Assembly: GCF_000002425.4 (NCBI RefSeq)
Contig: NC_037254.1
Span: 3,685,797 to 3,749,796 of the forward strand
From: Physcomitrium patens
Lineage: Eukaryota > Streptophyta > Bryopsida > Funariales > Funariaceae
Length of the DNA: 64,000 bases
Reading direction: 5' to 3'
The notes beneath the pieces were generated by a model that had not been told where the DNA came from, searched no databases, and saw nothing but the letters and a program-made list of their open reading frames with translations. A program made the translations under genes and the position numbers. Position 1 is the stretch's first letter. The number at the start of each line of letters is the position of its first letter. Shown in pieces: positions 1 through 12,579 of the stretch.

Positions 1-1039
1 ACTTTAATTACTACATAGGAACTAAACCAATGCCATGCAAACTTACAAAGAATGGAATTTGGTACATCTAACTACTATCATAAATCAAAATCCAATTGTC
101 CATTTTAATTAGCTCAGGCCTCAATTGATGAATTTTATCCAAGTTCTTTTTGTTGTTCAACCTTACTACCTTAAGCTTCTTCATAGCAATTTAATGAATT
201 TTAGGCAATCTTTTAGTTAGTAAATTTGAAGTTCTAACAATCTCTTACTATCAATGCCATTCTCCCAAGACAAAAACAATCAAGAAGAAATAGACTCCTA
301 TGTAGGTATTAAAGACTTTTATGCCAACATCAATTCTACTCATCCCGATCTACTTTCATTCTCTCAATGCTCCTATAGCAACATATAATATCTTTCAAAA
401 TAAATCAATATACCTCCTTTATACACTTTGATCTCAATGTCCTCCCTTCTATATAAATAGAGATTTCTTCTCTTGCCAAAATTAAATACTTCATGTTCCA
501 AAGTCCTATTGGTATTGCAACCAAATGAATCATCTATTGAAAATGAATGGCAAGTAAATAGATAGGGTATAAACCATCTCTATATCTCACTTTGGATTAT
601 AATTGGAATTCTTTACAAGAGCTCACAAATTCCTCCACATCTTTGTATAAGTCCTTTCACCAATACTGTTCCTTGATTTTGGTGTTGGTAGGTCAAATTC
701 TTCTATGCCTAGCTCATAATGTATCATGAAACTCACTTAATATCTTGTGTTTGATCTCTTAATCATCCACTATTCTCAATAATACACCATCTCTCTTCTT
801 TGGCCTCTTCCACAAGAATCCATCATGTAAAAGATAGTTATAAGATTGGTGCCTAATATCCTTAGAGATCTTGGTTATCAACCCTCTTGTCTCTCTATTG
901 TACTCAAATATAAGCTAATATCTTTCAATCTCTTTTCATACAAATCAATTTTCAAGGATAGAACCTCATCTCCTTGATTTCTTCTATTTATAACAAATAC
1001 AAAGCCTTTTTTCAAGTCTCCATCTTTCTCTTATGTAAG

Positions 1040-1070
<31 letters not shown>

Positions 1071-2291
1071 GAAAACTTAGTCTTACACAACATATCTACT
1101 ATCAAGTATATATTTTTTTCTATGACATGGACCAAAATAGGATTTAGATATTTCATGAAAGTAATCTATCTAAGCATAATAATATTTGATATAATATAAT
1201 TAGAAACTATTCTAAGTACAGACAAGTAATTGACCTTCAATACCACATGAGCATTTATTAAGTAATTCTTCTCAGTCTTCAATGTAGTAAGTGCATCTCA
1301 AAGCTTCTTTTTCACTTTTAAATAAGCTCTTTGCTTCTCAATGAGAATCCTTGCTCCAAATCTAATTGCAAATCAATTATCTTCTTTATCATCTTGTCCA
1401 ATAGTCCATCCAATAGAACTTGTATCAATTATTACTATCAATAATCTTCTATAATTATAGTCCACTTGACTTAAAACTAGTGGTGATTTAAAAACCACCT
1501 TTAATCCATCCGTGTCCAATTCATACAAATTTCTTTTCTTTTCTCAATAACTCATATAAAAGCTCTATAATATGAGCATAATAAAAAATCTATATATGAT
1601 AAAATACATAAGCATCTAAAAATCTTCTTACTTCAATGGTGCTCCTACATCCCTTCTCATTGCTATAGTGTCTACCTTATTTGAGTTTGGCTTTCTTCCA
1701 TAGCTTGTGCATAAATATTTAATAATGATAATTTTAAAAATCAAAATGTAGAATTTTTTAGGAATAAAGAGAGATTTATTTCCTAAAGTCTTTTCAAAAT
1801 ATGCTCTACATCTTCAATATGTTTTTTTACAAATGTTTGATATCCATCCTCTTCCAAAATCAAATCCTTAATCTCATCCTTGTAATCTTTTATTAAAATA
1901 TTATCCAAAAAAAGTATGGTTGTTTTTGGTATAAACTTTCTTAAAATTTGATTCATTGCATGTTGCATATCACCTATAGAATTAATTTTATCTTGTAGCA
2001 AGGTACACATGCGTATTAAATCCAAATGAATTTTTATAGTAGTTAAGTTCTTAGTCTCTTTTACTAATTAAAATTGATTAAAATCCAAGTATAAATTTCT
2101 ACTAAAATAAATGGCATGTCCTACAAAAGCTTTGACTACTTCATCTACTACTGGTCTAGATCTCATATTCTTAATAATTACTTTATTGGCTAGTTGCATG
2201 TCTTGAATGAACCTAAGTATTCTAGACTTCTTTAGCATAGTAAACCATTGATTGGAATGAGATGCAATAGATGGTTCAAAGATGTCCATCT

Positions 2292-2323
<32 letters not shown>

Positions 2324-3110
2324 TCTTTTAATAAATCTATCACTTTGAGAAGTAAAGTCTTTGACATCAGAATAGGCTTTAAGTTCTAAAGTAGATGTAG
2401 AATGATAAAAATAACCATAGGAGTTATAATGCTAAGATCCACACAACCAATTTCTTCATGTGTGAAGACAAAAGCCTTACTATGTTTGGAAAGCATCTCT
2501 AGAAACTTCTCATTTTCTACTTTGGTCAAAAAATCACTCCCTTTAATCTTCAACTTACTCAAAGATTCTTTAATAAATTTGTGACCAATCTTTTTCAACT
2601 CCTTCAATCTTGGCTCTATAGTAGCTTGTTTGATGTGCTCTTTGGTATCTTGAGGCAATTGAATTGCTATGGGCTTCACCTTCTTTGCTATAATTTTATA
2701 CTTAATTTACACCAAAGCTTCTTGCAATATCACATAACTATCAACTATCTTAAGCTTCCTAAAAAACTTCAAAATCTCTTCATATATTTGTCTTGAATGA
2801 AGCTCTACAACAACATTAGTTCGACCTCTATCCATATGCAAAGCCAATCCTTCTAAAACCTTTACATAATCATCTTCAAATCCTTCTTCTTTAATAACAC
2901 CTAAAATGCACTCACCACTTGAAATCACATCCAACCCTTTTAAATTTTTCTTATATTTCTTTATCCAACTCTTATATATATGACTTAAGTCTTTAATCTT
3001 TTAAAATTTTAAAACCCCCTAAATTAAAAAATCCAAAAATCCACACTCAAAGCTACCTATATTGAGGAGTGTATGGATAAAAGACTCACTTACACACTTG
3101 TACTTCTATG
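1..3110 (-). pseudogene. A-old pol pseudogene (RT, RNase H, integrase start)
   Basis: Minus-strand remains of a Ty3/gypsy pol, in order: connector region (about 2934-2386), reverse transcriptase (about 2289-1640), RNase H (about 1640-800) and the integrase zinc-binding start and early core (about 700-1, cut by the window edge). The RT retains 'FIQDM', 'VDE' and a catalytic box reading FLDN near 1903-1914, where the younger copies read FLDD. Homology to the pol at 31031-28851 is continuous, including the 'YGRKPN' stretch near 1690. Stops and frameshifts are spread throughout and a 29-base T run interrupts it near 1042. It cannot make protein. Confidence 0.8.
1042..1070 (-). repeat. T29 homopolymer inside decayed pol
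   Basis: An uninterrupted run of 29 T lies inside the RNase H/integrase linker of the A-old pol. The equivalent place in the younger copy (about 29027-29055) has only short T runs in lysine/phenylalanine codons. It looks like a homopolymer expanded after the element died. Confidence 0.8.
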
Positions 3111-3125
3111 CTACAGATGTGATCT

Positions 3126-4428
3126 TTAAAAATATGAAAACTCCTCATTGGTCTTTAATGAAGTTTTTTTCAATTGGTATCTATTTTGTTCATGATTTGA
3201 TCTTACTATAAAGAATTGTACTAACTTTTTTCTATTATAGTCTCTAATCTTTGCATAATAAAAGCCATTATCTAAAATCTTAGTCTCTATCTTCATAGCC
3301 ATGATATAAGATTTTTCTAAAATAATAGGGTAAATAGCGGAGTTTTGCATAAAGAAATTTTGCTCTACTTCTACATCTCTAATACTTATTCTAACTCTCC
3401 AACATGCTCCATACAAATCACCTTGTTTATTGTTAGTGGCTCTCAACACCCATCCATGGTTAATGTCAATGGATCACTTACCCAAATTATAAATCTTTCT
3501 TGACATGATATTGATCTCTAATCCATAATCAATAAGTGCCAAGGTATGCTTCTTAAGATCTTTCAATTTCACTTGAGCCTTCATAGTAGTCCTAGCCTAA
3601 AAAAATGTACAAATTGAACACTTATCCTTTTACCTTCAAACCTCCCAAGAAAAGTATAATTAAATATATTTACTTCATTTATATCTATATCATGTTCCTT
3701 CTCTTTGTCACTTCTTGCTTCTCTCTGATTTTTGCCTCTATCATGGCCTTCAATAATTACTTCTTTTCTTTTAAGTGACATCTCTTCAAACATAGGTGTA
3801 CAAAATTGGAAGAAAACTTACTTTATCTCTTGATCTTCTTCGTCTATCAAATAAAAATCCAATACCTTTACCATAACCACCTCTATCGTTATTTACCTCT
3901 TTTTCTTAATGAAATCAATGATAAGTTCATGGAAGTCCTTCTTTGCAATGTCAAATACCTTTCTCAAGGTGAAATCAATTTCTATATCAAGAATCTTCTC
4001 TTCCAAAATTCACTTCATCTTATTAGGGCTTTTAATTTTCAATTGAAGCTTATAGGAAGGACCTTTATCTATAGGCTTATGTATGCTTTTCTTTGCTTTG
4101 TCTTTTGTTCCACTTTCTTGAGTTCTAACTCTGCTCCTTGGCATTGTTTGAATTTTTGGATATAAAGGCCATTTTCTTCTTTTAATAGACTTCCTAATCC
4201 TTAATAGCCTCCTCTTATTGGAGAGCTCCACCACATCTTCTTGAAGGGACCTAGTCCTCTTTTCTTCCAAAATGGCATTTTGATCTTTTGAATCTTTATT
4301 AGTACTTAAAAAGACTTTGTTGATAATAGCATTAATTGAGTCATTTCAATTTGTTGCCCTTTTAATAGCTTTTGCACTTTTAACCAAAACTTCTCTTGAT
4401 GGCCTCTAAATAGCTATCGTGCCTCTAG
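3126..4428 (-). pseudogene. A-old gag C-terminus and protease pseudogene
   Basis: Minus-strand continuation of the gag-pro frame. The segment at 4428-4010 aligns with the charged gag C-terminal region of the younger copy, and 'FTLRKVFDIAKKDFHELII' near 3960-3900 matches its 'FTLKEVLGIAKKEFHDVII'. The protease-like part ends at 3126, with 'LYGACW', a FF-x-Q stretch and 'YPIILEKSYI' matching 'LYGACS' and 'YPLILGQPYI'. The catalytic aspartate region is too decayed to call. The pol homology resumes in another frame just downstream, as in the better copies. The right edge is cut by the solo LTR starting at 4429. Confidence 0.75.
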
Positions 4429-6120
4429 TGTCATGTTATGTGGCGTTTGGCTTCAGAATGTACTAAACACTTAGTTGTGAAAGATAAAAGAAAAATAACA
4501 ACAACAAATCATAACAATTCTAATAGATTTTTAAACAAATTACAATTAAAGATTAACAAATATAATCAAACATCAATCAAATTCAATCAAAATTTCAAAA
4601 GAATTATATAAGAACACAAAGTATTCTTAGAGACCCTTTAAAAAATTACAAAAAAATAATATAGAAATTCAAAAATATACTAAAATAAAAACCTTAATAA
4701 AATATTAAAATAGAAATTTTAATTATATCTTAATTAAAATCTAATCAAATTCTATTAAAATCTTAATCAAATCTTAAAAATTCCTAATCAAATCCTAATC
4801 AAATCTTAAAAATATCCTTATCAAATTCTAAACAAATTCTAACCAAATCATAATTAAATCTTAATCAAACCTTAAATAAAACATAAAAAAATCCTAAAAA
4901 AATCTTAAACAAATCCTAAACAAATCATGACCAAATCCTAAACAAATCCTAACCAAATCTTAAATAAATCCTAATCAAACTCTAAACAAATCCTAACCAA
5001 ATCCTAATCAAATTCTAAATAAATCTTAACCAAATCTTAAATAAATCCTAATCAAATTCTAAAAAAATTCCAATCAAATCCCAAACAAACTTTCATCAAA
5101 CCCTAATCGATCCTTGAACATATCCTAATCAAATCCTAAATAATTCCAAGTAATTCCTATAGTAGATTAAAATCTCAATAACTAATGAATAAATCATTAA
5201 TTTTAACTCAAAATTTATTCACCTCTAACAATTAAGTTAAAAACAAGCAATTTTTTTTTGAAGAAGATCAAACTCACCAAAAAAAAGATCAATCTTAATA
5301 TTTGCTCGGATGTTGGCTAGCCTCCTTTTCCAATCTGAATGTTGAATTTTTAGCGCCTATATCTTTTTATTGAACTATTTAATTGACTTTAGAATTCTAA
5401 TATATGTAGGAAAATAAGTTCACTATCCATATACACAAATTTCACTTCAATCCAACTAAAAGATTGCAAGAAATCTTAAAAACCATTATTGGATCTAAAA
5501 CTCTACTTTCTAAGATCCTGACCCACTTAAATCTCAATAACCCTCAATCTAGTTCTTTGATCGAGTTCAAACTCATAGCATATATTGAGCATATATATAT
5601 ATATATCTACAAACTCTCAAAATTTTATTTATAGATCTACTACCAAACTTACAGAATTCTCCCATTTTATTTCACAAATCTAGAGCCACTCAAAACAAAC
5701 CTTGACTTTGCAAAGCTCTTACAAAGTCAATACAAATCCAAATCACCCAAAACCAATGCTCATCGAAACCTCATCAAGTCTAATCTCTAATCCCACTCTT
5801 TAATCTACCAAAGAACCTTAGAATCATTGTTGAAGCTCAGTTTTTTGCCTTTGGATTTGATTTCGATTGTGGTTCATAATGGGTCCTCTTCAGGTATCAA
5901 TATCTAGTTTTTCTAGATAATTTTTGCCGGAAACTACTCTCAACTTCTTTCCAAAGGTGCCTATGTTATTTTTTTTTCTAATCTATCTTATTTTGCTCTA
6001 TTTGCAGTCCTACAAAGTAAGTAAAAGCCTGTTTTGCAAAAAAGTAGTATTCGCATCTTTAATTTTTCTACCCTTTGACTATTATTTATTTTTCCAAGAT
6101 AATTTTTTACAATATATTTG
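4429..6120 (-). mobile_element. Solo LTR, family A, nested in A-old gag
   Basis: The block starts TGTCATGTTATGTGGCG at 4429 and is homologous, over about 1.6 kb, to the solo LTR at 42799-44398. Both resemble the plus-strand left end of the young LTR (TGTCGTATTACG, then '..GTAGAAG..'). Gag homology runs up to 4428 on one side and resumes at about 6121 on the other, so it is an insertion and not the host element's own LTR. The interior has a long A-rich tandem array (about 4740-5150). The right edge is uncertain by roughly 20 bases and no clean target duplication is visible. Confidence 0.65.
4735..5150. repeat. Degenerate 11-12-bp tandem array inside LTR
   Basis: Some 35 imperfect copies of an AATCCTAAACA / AATCCTAATCA unit. 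The same array occurs in the related solo LTR at about 43090-43360, so it belongs to the LTR and is not an independent satellite. Confidence 0.8.
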
Positions 6121-6313
6121 AAATAAGACCTTCAAAAATATGATATTTTATTCACCATTTCACCTATTAGCTGTTTTATATCAAGACACTAATCTCTACT
6201 TCAATGAGATAAGATTCAATCTTTTTTACATACAATCCATTTATTCTCCTAACAAAGTTTTCTATGAGTATTTTTATATCTTTTCTTTCAAAATTGAGAT
6301 TTAAAAGATATTT
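6121..6313 (-). pseudogene. A-old gag middle fragment
   Basis: A short minus-strand stretch between two nested solo LTRs. Its translation contains 'LLNLNFERKDIKILIENF', which aligns with 'LLQTNFGKRRMRALVQDN' in the young gag (about 32520-32470), followed by a matching acidic region. It is the piece that proves the two flanking blocks interrupted one gag gene. It has several stops and no function on its own. Confidence 0.65.
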
Positions 6314-7937
6314 TGTTATTGTATTGTAGTTTGGCTACTATGTAAAAATAATGTGTTTATATATTTGATGTATAATTTACTTAGCAATATAGTGAGAGTG
6401 AGGCTATTGGATTTTAGTTGTTTGTAGAATGTGGTTAAATTACTACTTTAAAAAGAAGTTATTTAAAAGGATTACTATTAGAATTTACATAACTTTATTT
6501 TCTTTTGATAGTGACTTTTGAAGTTGGTTTTATTGGTAGTAATTTTATACATCTAAAGTCACCTTTGTTAAAAATTGGTGATCCTTAAAGTTTTATTTTA
6601 ATTCTTTAATTTGGTGTTTAAGGCATATAATATATAAATCATAAATGAAAAGGAATTGAAGAGGGATTTTGGTAGCAAAAAAGGTAGTTAGGATATCCAT
6701 ATGAATGAATGGAGATGGATGATATAAATTTTCATTCCTATTGGTCAAAAACCATGACCAATGGGCTTTAAGGAGGTTGCCTAAGGCCATATTAAGGATT
6801 AAGGTTAGTCTTTTGGAGGCATTTGAATATTGGAGGCTAGAATCAATAAATTGAAATTTTTTGCTATGGTTTTGATACAAATTTTGAGTCATTTGGAGTT
6901 TTTATGAAGGAAATATAGGTGCTTGAAGTCAAGGTATCGGTTTTGTACCTATTGCCACTTTTTTGGATATAATGTATGCTTACAAAAAGCAATTAAGGAT
7001 CAGCAAAAAAGGTTGGAATAAACACTTTCTTAGCTATATTTTATGTATATTATTTGATGAATTCTAAGCTAGGATAAAGAAGATATTAGAATTTGAAGTC
7101 AATGCTTGGAATTTAAGAAGTAGTAAGTGACCTAAATTGCTAGTAGTTGTGTTTTGAGCTATATCTTATGCAATTTGATAAGGTTTTGTCTAAAATTTTT
7201 TAGGAATGTGTATTTTTATGTTATTAAACTTTATACATAAGTTTTGTGGCATTTGAAATTTGGATTTGTGAGATATGAAGAAAATAGTACTCGAGTACTT
7301 GTGAATTAGAGTTTGAAGTACTTGCTAAGGTTTTTAAGATGCCATACGATCGGTAGCAAATTTATGGTTGAATTTTTTTGTAGTAATGCTCAAAGATAAA
7401 TTCTACATTATCAATAGATTAGAAAAAAATTGAACCATTGGATCAAGAGATATGAATTACTAAAATTTAGGTAGAAATAACTCCTTGCGGAAAAAAAATA
7501 TTTTGAACGAATTTTATTACAATTTGAAAATTTTATATAATGTAAAGGGTTTTTTGGAAGCCAAGACTTTGTATATATGTTGAAAATAGATATATAGAGC
7601 TATGGTTAAATTTTGGTATAAAGATGAATTTTTGAAAAGAGATTATGGATTTTCTTTGGAATTATTAAAAATCTAACTTACTAGCAAATGGTTAATTATG
7701 ATTTGGTATAACCAAGAATGTTAGGAAATTTTTAGATATTTTAAAAAGCCTTATGTATAAAACTTCTTAAATATAAAAGATTTTATTAATATATTCTCTT
7801 TTTGATATTGTAATATTTATTTGTCTTCTACTTTAAAGGTTAAATAACGTATTAGAACTTGGCCAATAAGTTAAATCTAAACTCTCTATAGCTAGGTATC
7901 TTGTGTATTCCCAGATAGAAAACCACGCAATACAACA
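6314..7937 (+). mobile_element. Probable solo LTR, family A, opposite orientation, in A-old gag
   Basis: Gag homology stops at about 6313 and resumes at about 7945, leaving about 1.62 kb between. The right end (about 7887-7937: 'CTATAGCTAGGTATC..', '..GTGTATTCC..', '..CAATACAACA') matches the 3' end of the A-mid 5' LTR (19850-19896: 'CATAGCTAGGTGCCC..', '..GTGCATTCC..', '..TAATATGATA'). The left end TGTTATTGTATTG at 6314 can be read as a decayed LTR start. No open frame of note lies inside. Internal homology was not traced base by base, so the left edge is tentative. Confidence 0.5.
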
Positions 7938-7944
7938 TCATAAT

Positions 7945-9090
7945 GGTGAGTCTAATTCTACCTTCTTTTAAGAAGATTACTCTTTTTTTCAAGTCCTTAT
8001 CATAATCAAAGCAATCTTTTCTTTCATCATTGGTACTATCACAATACATGCACCTCTTAACAAATTTCTTTAATTCCTCCAATACATGCACCTCTTAAAA
8101 AATTTCTTTAATTCCTGCAATACATGCAAAAAAGTAGTCCTTTAGCTCTTCTTCAACTCATTCATCTTTACTCTCAATCCTCTCATGCTTTTAAGCAACT
8201 TTTCAAGGGTGACTTTGGAAAGAGAATTACATATCTTTTGGATTGGAATAAATGACATTAAACTTGATGGAAAGATTGGCATCATAGGTCATAGAGCTTC
8301 ATGCCTTAAAGTCCCTCTTCTTGCCTTCATCTATCCTTATTTGGTCACCAACATCATCGCATCTTCTATTCTCCTCCAATTATTAGTTAAACCTCCTTTA
8401 ATGAACTTATCAACTAAGAGGACAAAAAACATATCTTCTAGAGCTTCATCTATTACTTGTAAGAAGAACTTGGTCTTCTTTGCACTCAATAAAAGTTTCT
8501 TTGATAATAAAAGTTGAAAAATAATTCTCTCAAATTTCCTAAGCAATTCATTGAGGGCCATAAATTTCTCTAATTTTTGCTCAATTTATTTTAAAAATAA
8601 CCTATTTGTGATTTTATCGAATCTTCATAAAAAAATTAATTTCTTAAACTCATCTCAAAGTCACACCAGGCCTCTAAACTATCTCCATGAAAATCCTTTG
8701 TCCTCTTTTTAATTTCAAGAATGCATGCCAATTAAAAATTAGAGATATAACAAGACTCTTAGATTTGATGTACCTCTATTTCTTTTATATATGTTTGAAG
8801 AAACTTAGTTATATTTCTCCCATTAAACCTATCATACTTATTGACTATGCCTTGCAAAGTCTTGATCACCACCTTTTTAGTTGATTGTACCTTTTATTAT
8901 CTCTCTATAAACATACTCAAAGCAAAGAGTAAATCATTAACACTTGTTCCTCCAATGCTACATACACTAGCGTTTCCAAAATCATCCATCATCTTTGAAT
9001 ATCAAAAATCTTTTACTTCTTTTCTTTTAATTCTTGAACTCACTCTCATACTCCAAGCTTTTACTTTAGCTACATAATTTCATTTTGCTC
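7945..9090 (-). pseudogene. A-old gag N-terminal half with zinc knuckle
   Basis: Minus-strand remains of the family-A capsid/nucleocapsid protein. The best pieces are 8561-8337 ('LLRKFERIIFQL', 'KTKFFLQV', matching 'LLREFERQYSQL', 'KVDLFLQA' of the young gag) and 8091-7955, a zinc knuckle reading C-x2-C-x9-C. The knuckle histidine has become aspartate, where the young copy keeps C-x2-C-x4-H-x4-C. Homology to the capsid N-terminus ('VNK.DRFNGRNI'-like) is visible near 8850-8780. The gene is broken by stops, and its continuation lies beyond the solo LTR on the left. Confidence 0.7.
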
Positions 9091-10832
9091 TATTTATACA
9101 TTCAATTACTTCAAGGATACTTTTAGTAGAAGCATCAAATTTTTATCAAGAAGGCAAGCCTCTTCAAGAGAATATAAGGTCTTTAATCACAAGTAGGTTA
9201 TAAGAAGATATAATGTTGTTTCAAATAAAATCAAATATAAAGAACAATCCAAAGGCTAATTATAATTTATAGATTAATTTCTTTCTTATAATAAGATATA
9301 TCTAATTTTTAATTTTAATCTCAAATTCGAACCTCTTTTCACTAAGATATCTAAGATCACTTATTACTCACTCAATTTAGGTAAATTTTAGATTATTAAG
9401 AATTTTTTTTAAAAATAAATCCAATAAATGGTATAAAAATCCTAGACTATTCTTAAAATTTGTTGTCCAAAAACTCCAACAACCTCTTTTTTATATATTT
9501 CTTAGATCTCCTTCTTCACAATTCTATTTCTTATATGCTATAGCTTATTCAAAAGTTTACAACCAAATCTAACTTCTCTCCAAATATCAATACAAAAAAA
9601 TAAAAATGCAAGAAGTGGCATAGAAAAACTCAAATTAGTATTGAATCTCTTCTCCCGAAAACTCTGATGACACCTTTACCACAAATGCTTTTAGGTCTCT
9701 CTCTTTACAACTCTATTTTTTTTTATGCTATAGCTTGTTGAAAAGCTCACAATCAGATCTAGTTTCTTTCTAAATATCAATACAAAAAGATAAAAATGCA
9801 AGAAGTAGCATAAAAAAACTTGAATGTATGTTGAATCTCTCTTTTCAAAAACTCCAACAAAATAAAAAAATCCTACTTGATTCCAAAACTTTTGTCCTAA
9901 CCTTCTTCCAATACTAGCCTTAAATTACTATATAGCTAGGTATCTATCCTAAAAGATAGTATTTTCAACCTTAAATAATCTATTTAAGCTAAAAATCTCT
10001 TATTTTAAATCCCATTCAAATTTATAAATATATTAGCATTATATTCTTCTTCTCCTACTAGTGTATTTAATTATCCTCTAAATAACTTTTATGCACTTAA
10101 ATTAAGTGCATTACAACATCGTGTGGCTTTCATGATATCTACAGTATCTCTTTTTCTTACTTTGCTCATGAAAATTAAATCTGTCTTTTTTTAGACTTTT
10201 TATTAAAGTAATAAAAATTATTAACCTATTTTAGAATTAAATTTACTATCATTTAGAATTCCTTTAATATTTTTTTAAAAAAAGATCTATCCAAGCATAT
10301 CACCAAAGGTACTCAAAATAAGTTGAATATCAAATTAGCAAACGTTGGATGTGCATAGGCAAGCAGATCCAACTACATCCTCACTTCTTAAAATTACTAT
10401 GGTTAAATTCCATCTTATCCTTGTAACTGCCTCCAAATTTCCATAATACCAATTTTTTAACTCGTCACAATTCTATTCCATCAAACAAGGTATCCAAATA
10501 TATTTTATAAAGCTCACATTCTTCAACGACAATCTTTCCATTTCTTTTTCTTAGGTTCTAAATACAACTTTCTTCACAAACTAATACAAAATTATATTTG
10601 TAATATCTTAAGAACAAGAATCTTGTAACTTAATTAAAATTATATATATATTTTAAATAATTACATTTCACTTAATATGGTTGTATATTCAACCACTATC
10701 TTTAAATTATTTACTTAATCTTCTTCATATGTCATTCAGCTAGGATTTGAAAGGTTCCTCAAACTACGTATTTTCTCCATTGTAGCATCTAGAATTCTCT
10801 CAAATACATGCAGCATATATAAATGATTATAT
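9091..10832. other. AT-rich stretch, presumed decayed LTR/leader of A-old
   Basis: By position this should hold the 5' LTR of A-old. I cannot align it convincingly to either LTR type of family A. There is no plausible gene. It contains one clear tandem duplication (9474-9863). The string TTACAACATCGTG near 10111 resembles the outer end of a family-A LTR but is not enough to set a boundary. Confidence 0.4.
9474..9863. repeat. Two-copy tandem repeat of about 190 bp
   Basis: Unit 1 (9474-9661) and unit 2 (9662-9851) share 'TATGCTATAGCTT', 'CCAAATATCAATACAAAAA' (unit 2: 'CTAAATATCAATACAAAAA') and 'AAAAATGCAAGAAGT', and both end in a TTGAATCTCT block. A third copy begins (CTCCAACAAA) and stops at once. 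The units are clearly diverged, so the duplication is old. Confidence 0.85.
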
Positions 10833-11145
10833 AGCACACATATAAATAATTTATCTTGTAAGTTAAATCATGTGTCTAGTGAAGTCAATATGTGTTGGAG
10901 GTCCTATAGAATATTGTCACATAGCTCTTAATTAGAGAATATATATAAAAGCAAGAGTAAAGCCTTCTTCTCTCTTCTCAATGCCTTTCTAGTCCTTAAT
11001 CTTATTTTAAGACTTTTTAGTCTTCTTATCCTTTGCAATTGCCATTCTAATTCAATATATTACCATCTTTGAGTAACTTTGTAATCTTTTTATGTCATAC
11101 AAGAGAATATTGAGTTTTTTTTCTTTAAGATTCATATCCTTGATA
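10833..11145 (+). repeat. B1 5' LTR, truncated
   Basis: Homologous to the last 311 bases of the B1 3' LTR (shared 'CATGTGTCTAG', 'ATGTGTTGGAG', 'AATATATTAC'). About 230 bases at the LTR start are missing or unrecognisable. It ends at TCCTTGATA, matching TCTTTGATA at the other LTR. The bases that follow (TTGATAAGAGTGC) could be a decayed initiator-Met primer site, but the match is poor. Confidence 0.75.
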
Positions 11146-11359
11146 ATTTGATAAGAGTGCTAATTCATTGTTCTTGTCTTTTTTTGAAAATGAGTGGATT
11201 ATTCTACTTCTATTATTTTATTTTAAAGGTTGCAAATTATCTACTTTTAAACAAATTATTTAGTTTTTTAACATTGATTTTTTTTTAAATAGAGTGGATT
11301 ATCCTTCTTTCTAAATTTTTTTATTTAATATTAGAAGTTACAAATTACTCTCTTCTAAT

Positions 11360-12450
11360 TTGAATTGTAGATTTACTAAGTTCTTTGAAATGGAAGAAAA
11401 AATCATAGATGCTATACTTAGCGGAAGTCAAAATAGATTTGCAATTATTGAAGATCTTCACAAACTTGCCAATACTCTTAGAATAGAAATTTCTCACATT
11501 ATTAATGTTAACTATAGAAATATTAATCCTATGCTTATAAAAGAAGTAAAAAGTCTACATTAAGAAGTTATGTAGTAGAAAGAAGAAAATAAATTGATCT
11601 TAGAATTATATCTGGATTTTTTTATTTTTAGAAGTATGATGAAAAAAATGATTAGTATGATTGAGAAGTTTAATGGAACAAGATCAAAATTTTGAGGATT
11701 TTTGCAAGAACTCAAGTTATATCTAAGATTGCATCTCTTTCAATACCTTGATGGATTTACTTAAGTTGGATTCATTTATGCAATTCTATTTAGAAGTGTT
11801 CTTTTTTAGTTTGTACATTTTATAGAAAAAGATTCACAACTCTTTTGTGATTTGAATTCATTTCTAAAAGTGTTTATAGTGACATGCAAAGAAAGTGATT
11901 GAGAAAGAGTAGTAGAGACCAAATTCTTATCTTTACAATAAGAATCATAATTAGTTATCATATATATTACTAAACTCCAAAATCTCACTTGCAATATAGA
12001 CTAGAATGACAAAGCTTTTATCAATCAATTTCAGTATGAATTAAAGGATAATGTCAAAAATTTATTATTGAAAATGCCAAAAGTAGATTTTTTGAAATAA
12101 TTTATTACTCAAGCTATTGTATGTGACAATTGATTATTTAAAAGATATTAAGAATAAAGACTTAGAGCAATTGATTATTTAAAAGGTATTAAGAGCATAG
12201 ACTTAATTAAAGGTATAATGAATAAAGACTTGGAACAAGTCAAGTAATGATGGCAATTTCTAAGTTTTAAGAAACTTATTCATTAAAGTTGAAGCCAATA
12301 TAAATTTATATAATTTGTTTTAAATTCCTCACAAAGCAAGAAAACCTTTAATATTGTCAAGAAGATTTATGCTTATATGAAAGAGAAGCTAAGTACACTA
12401 TTGAATATTATCCAAAGAAGCAACACAATCACAAAATGAAGAGCACAATT
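11360..12450 (+). pseudogene. B1 gag pseudogene
   Basis: The first 67 codons are still open: a short gag N-terminus with 'MEEKIIDAILSGSQNRF'. Downstream, 'GTRSKFRGFLQELK', 'FLRLH'-like, 'DGFTQVGFI' and 'NLTCNID' match the B2 gag at 41972-42780 in broken frames. Around 12355-12440 are decayed remains of a zinc knuckle (CLY..). This is the retrotransposon capsid protein, non-functional here. Confidence 0.75.
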
Positions 12451-12579
12451 GCTAAAGAATATAATGTATTTGAAAATAAGTTTCTCAAGCTACAATAGGA
12501 ACTATGTGGTTGAAATCATAAGCAATATCTAATAAAGATCCTATTCTCTCTTTAAATCTTTCATCTTATTTTACAATAA

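Larger units (their letters stand above)
1..9090 (-). mobile_element. A-old: very old family-A Ty3/gypsy element, 5' and internal part
   Basis: A single minus-strand Ty3/gypsy element can be followed by reading its protein homology to the younger copy at 26274-35052. gag N-terminal half and zinc knuckle lie at about 9090-7945, a middle gag stretch at 6313-6121, gag C-terminus and protease at 4428-3126, and pol from about 3110 to the window edge. The gaps are filled by two solo LTRs of the same family. Frames are broken by many stops and indels. No 3' LTR is in the window, and the 5' LTR right of 9.1 kb is not recognisable. This is the most decayed family-A copy here. Confidence 0.8.

Noticed and set aside
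4405..4428. Primer-binding site of A-old next to the LTR at 4429
   Set aside because: Gag homology runs right up to 4428 and resumes beyond 6120, so 4429-6120 is a nested solo LTR and not the element's own 5' LTR.
4735..5150. CRISPR-like array of short repeats
   Set aside because: Units of 11-12 bases without unique spacers, inside an LTR in eukaryotic DNA.
7944..7961. TGGTGAGTCTAATTC right after an LTR end, resembling the tRNA-Trp primer site
   Set aside because: On the minus strand these bases are part of the gag zinc-knuckle region ('EGRIRLTI'), continuous with 8091-7955. The resemblance is limited to the first six or so bases.
11141..11160. Initiator-Met primer site after the family-B 5' LTRs
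   Set aside because: TTGATAAGAGTGC needs a gap and several mismatches to fit TGGTATCAGAGC. It is only suggestive and so is not listed as a feature.
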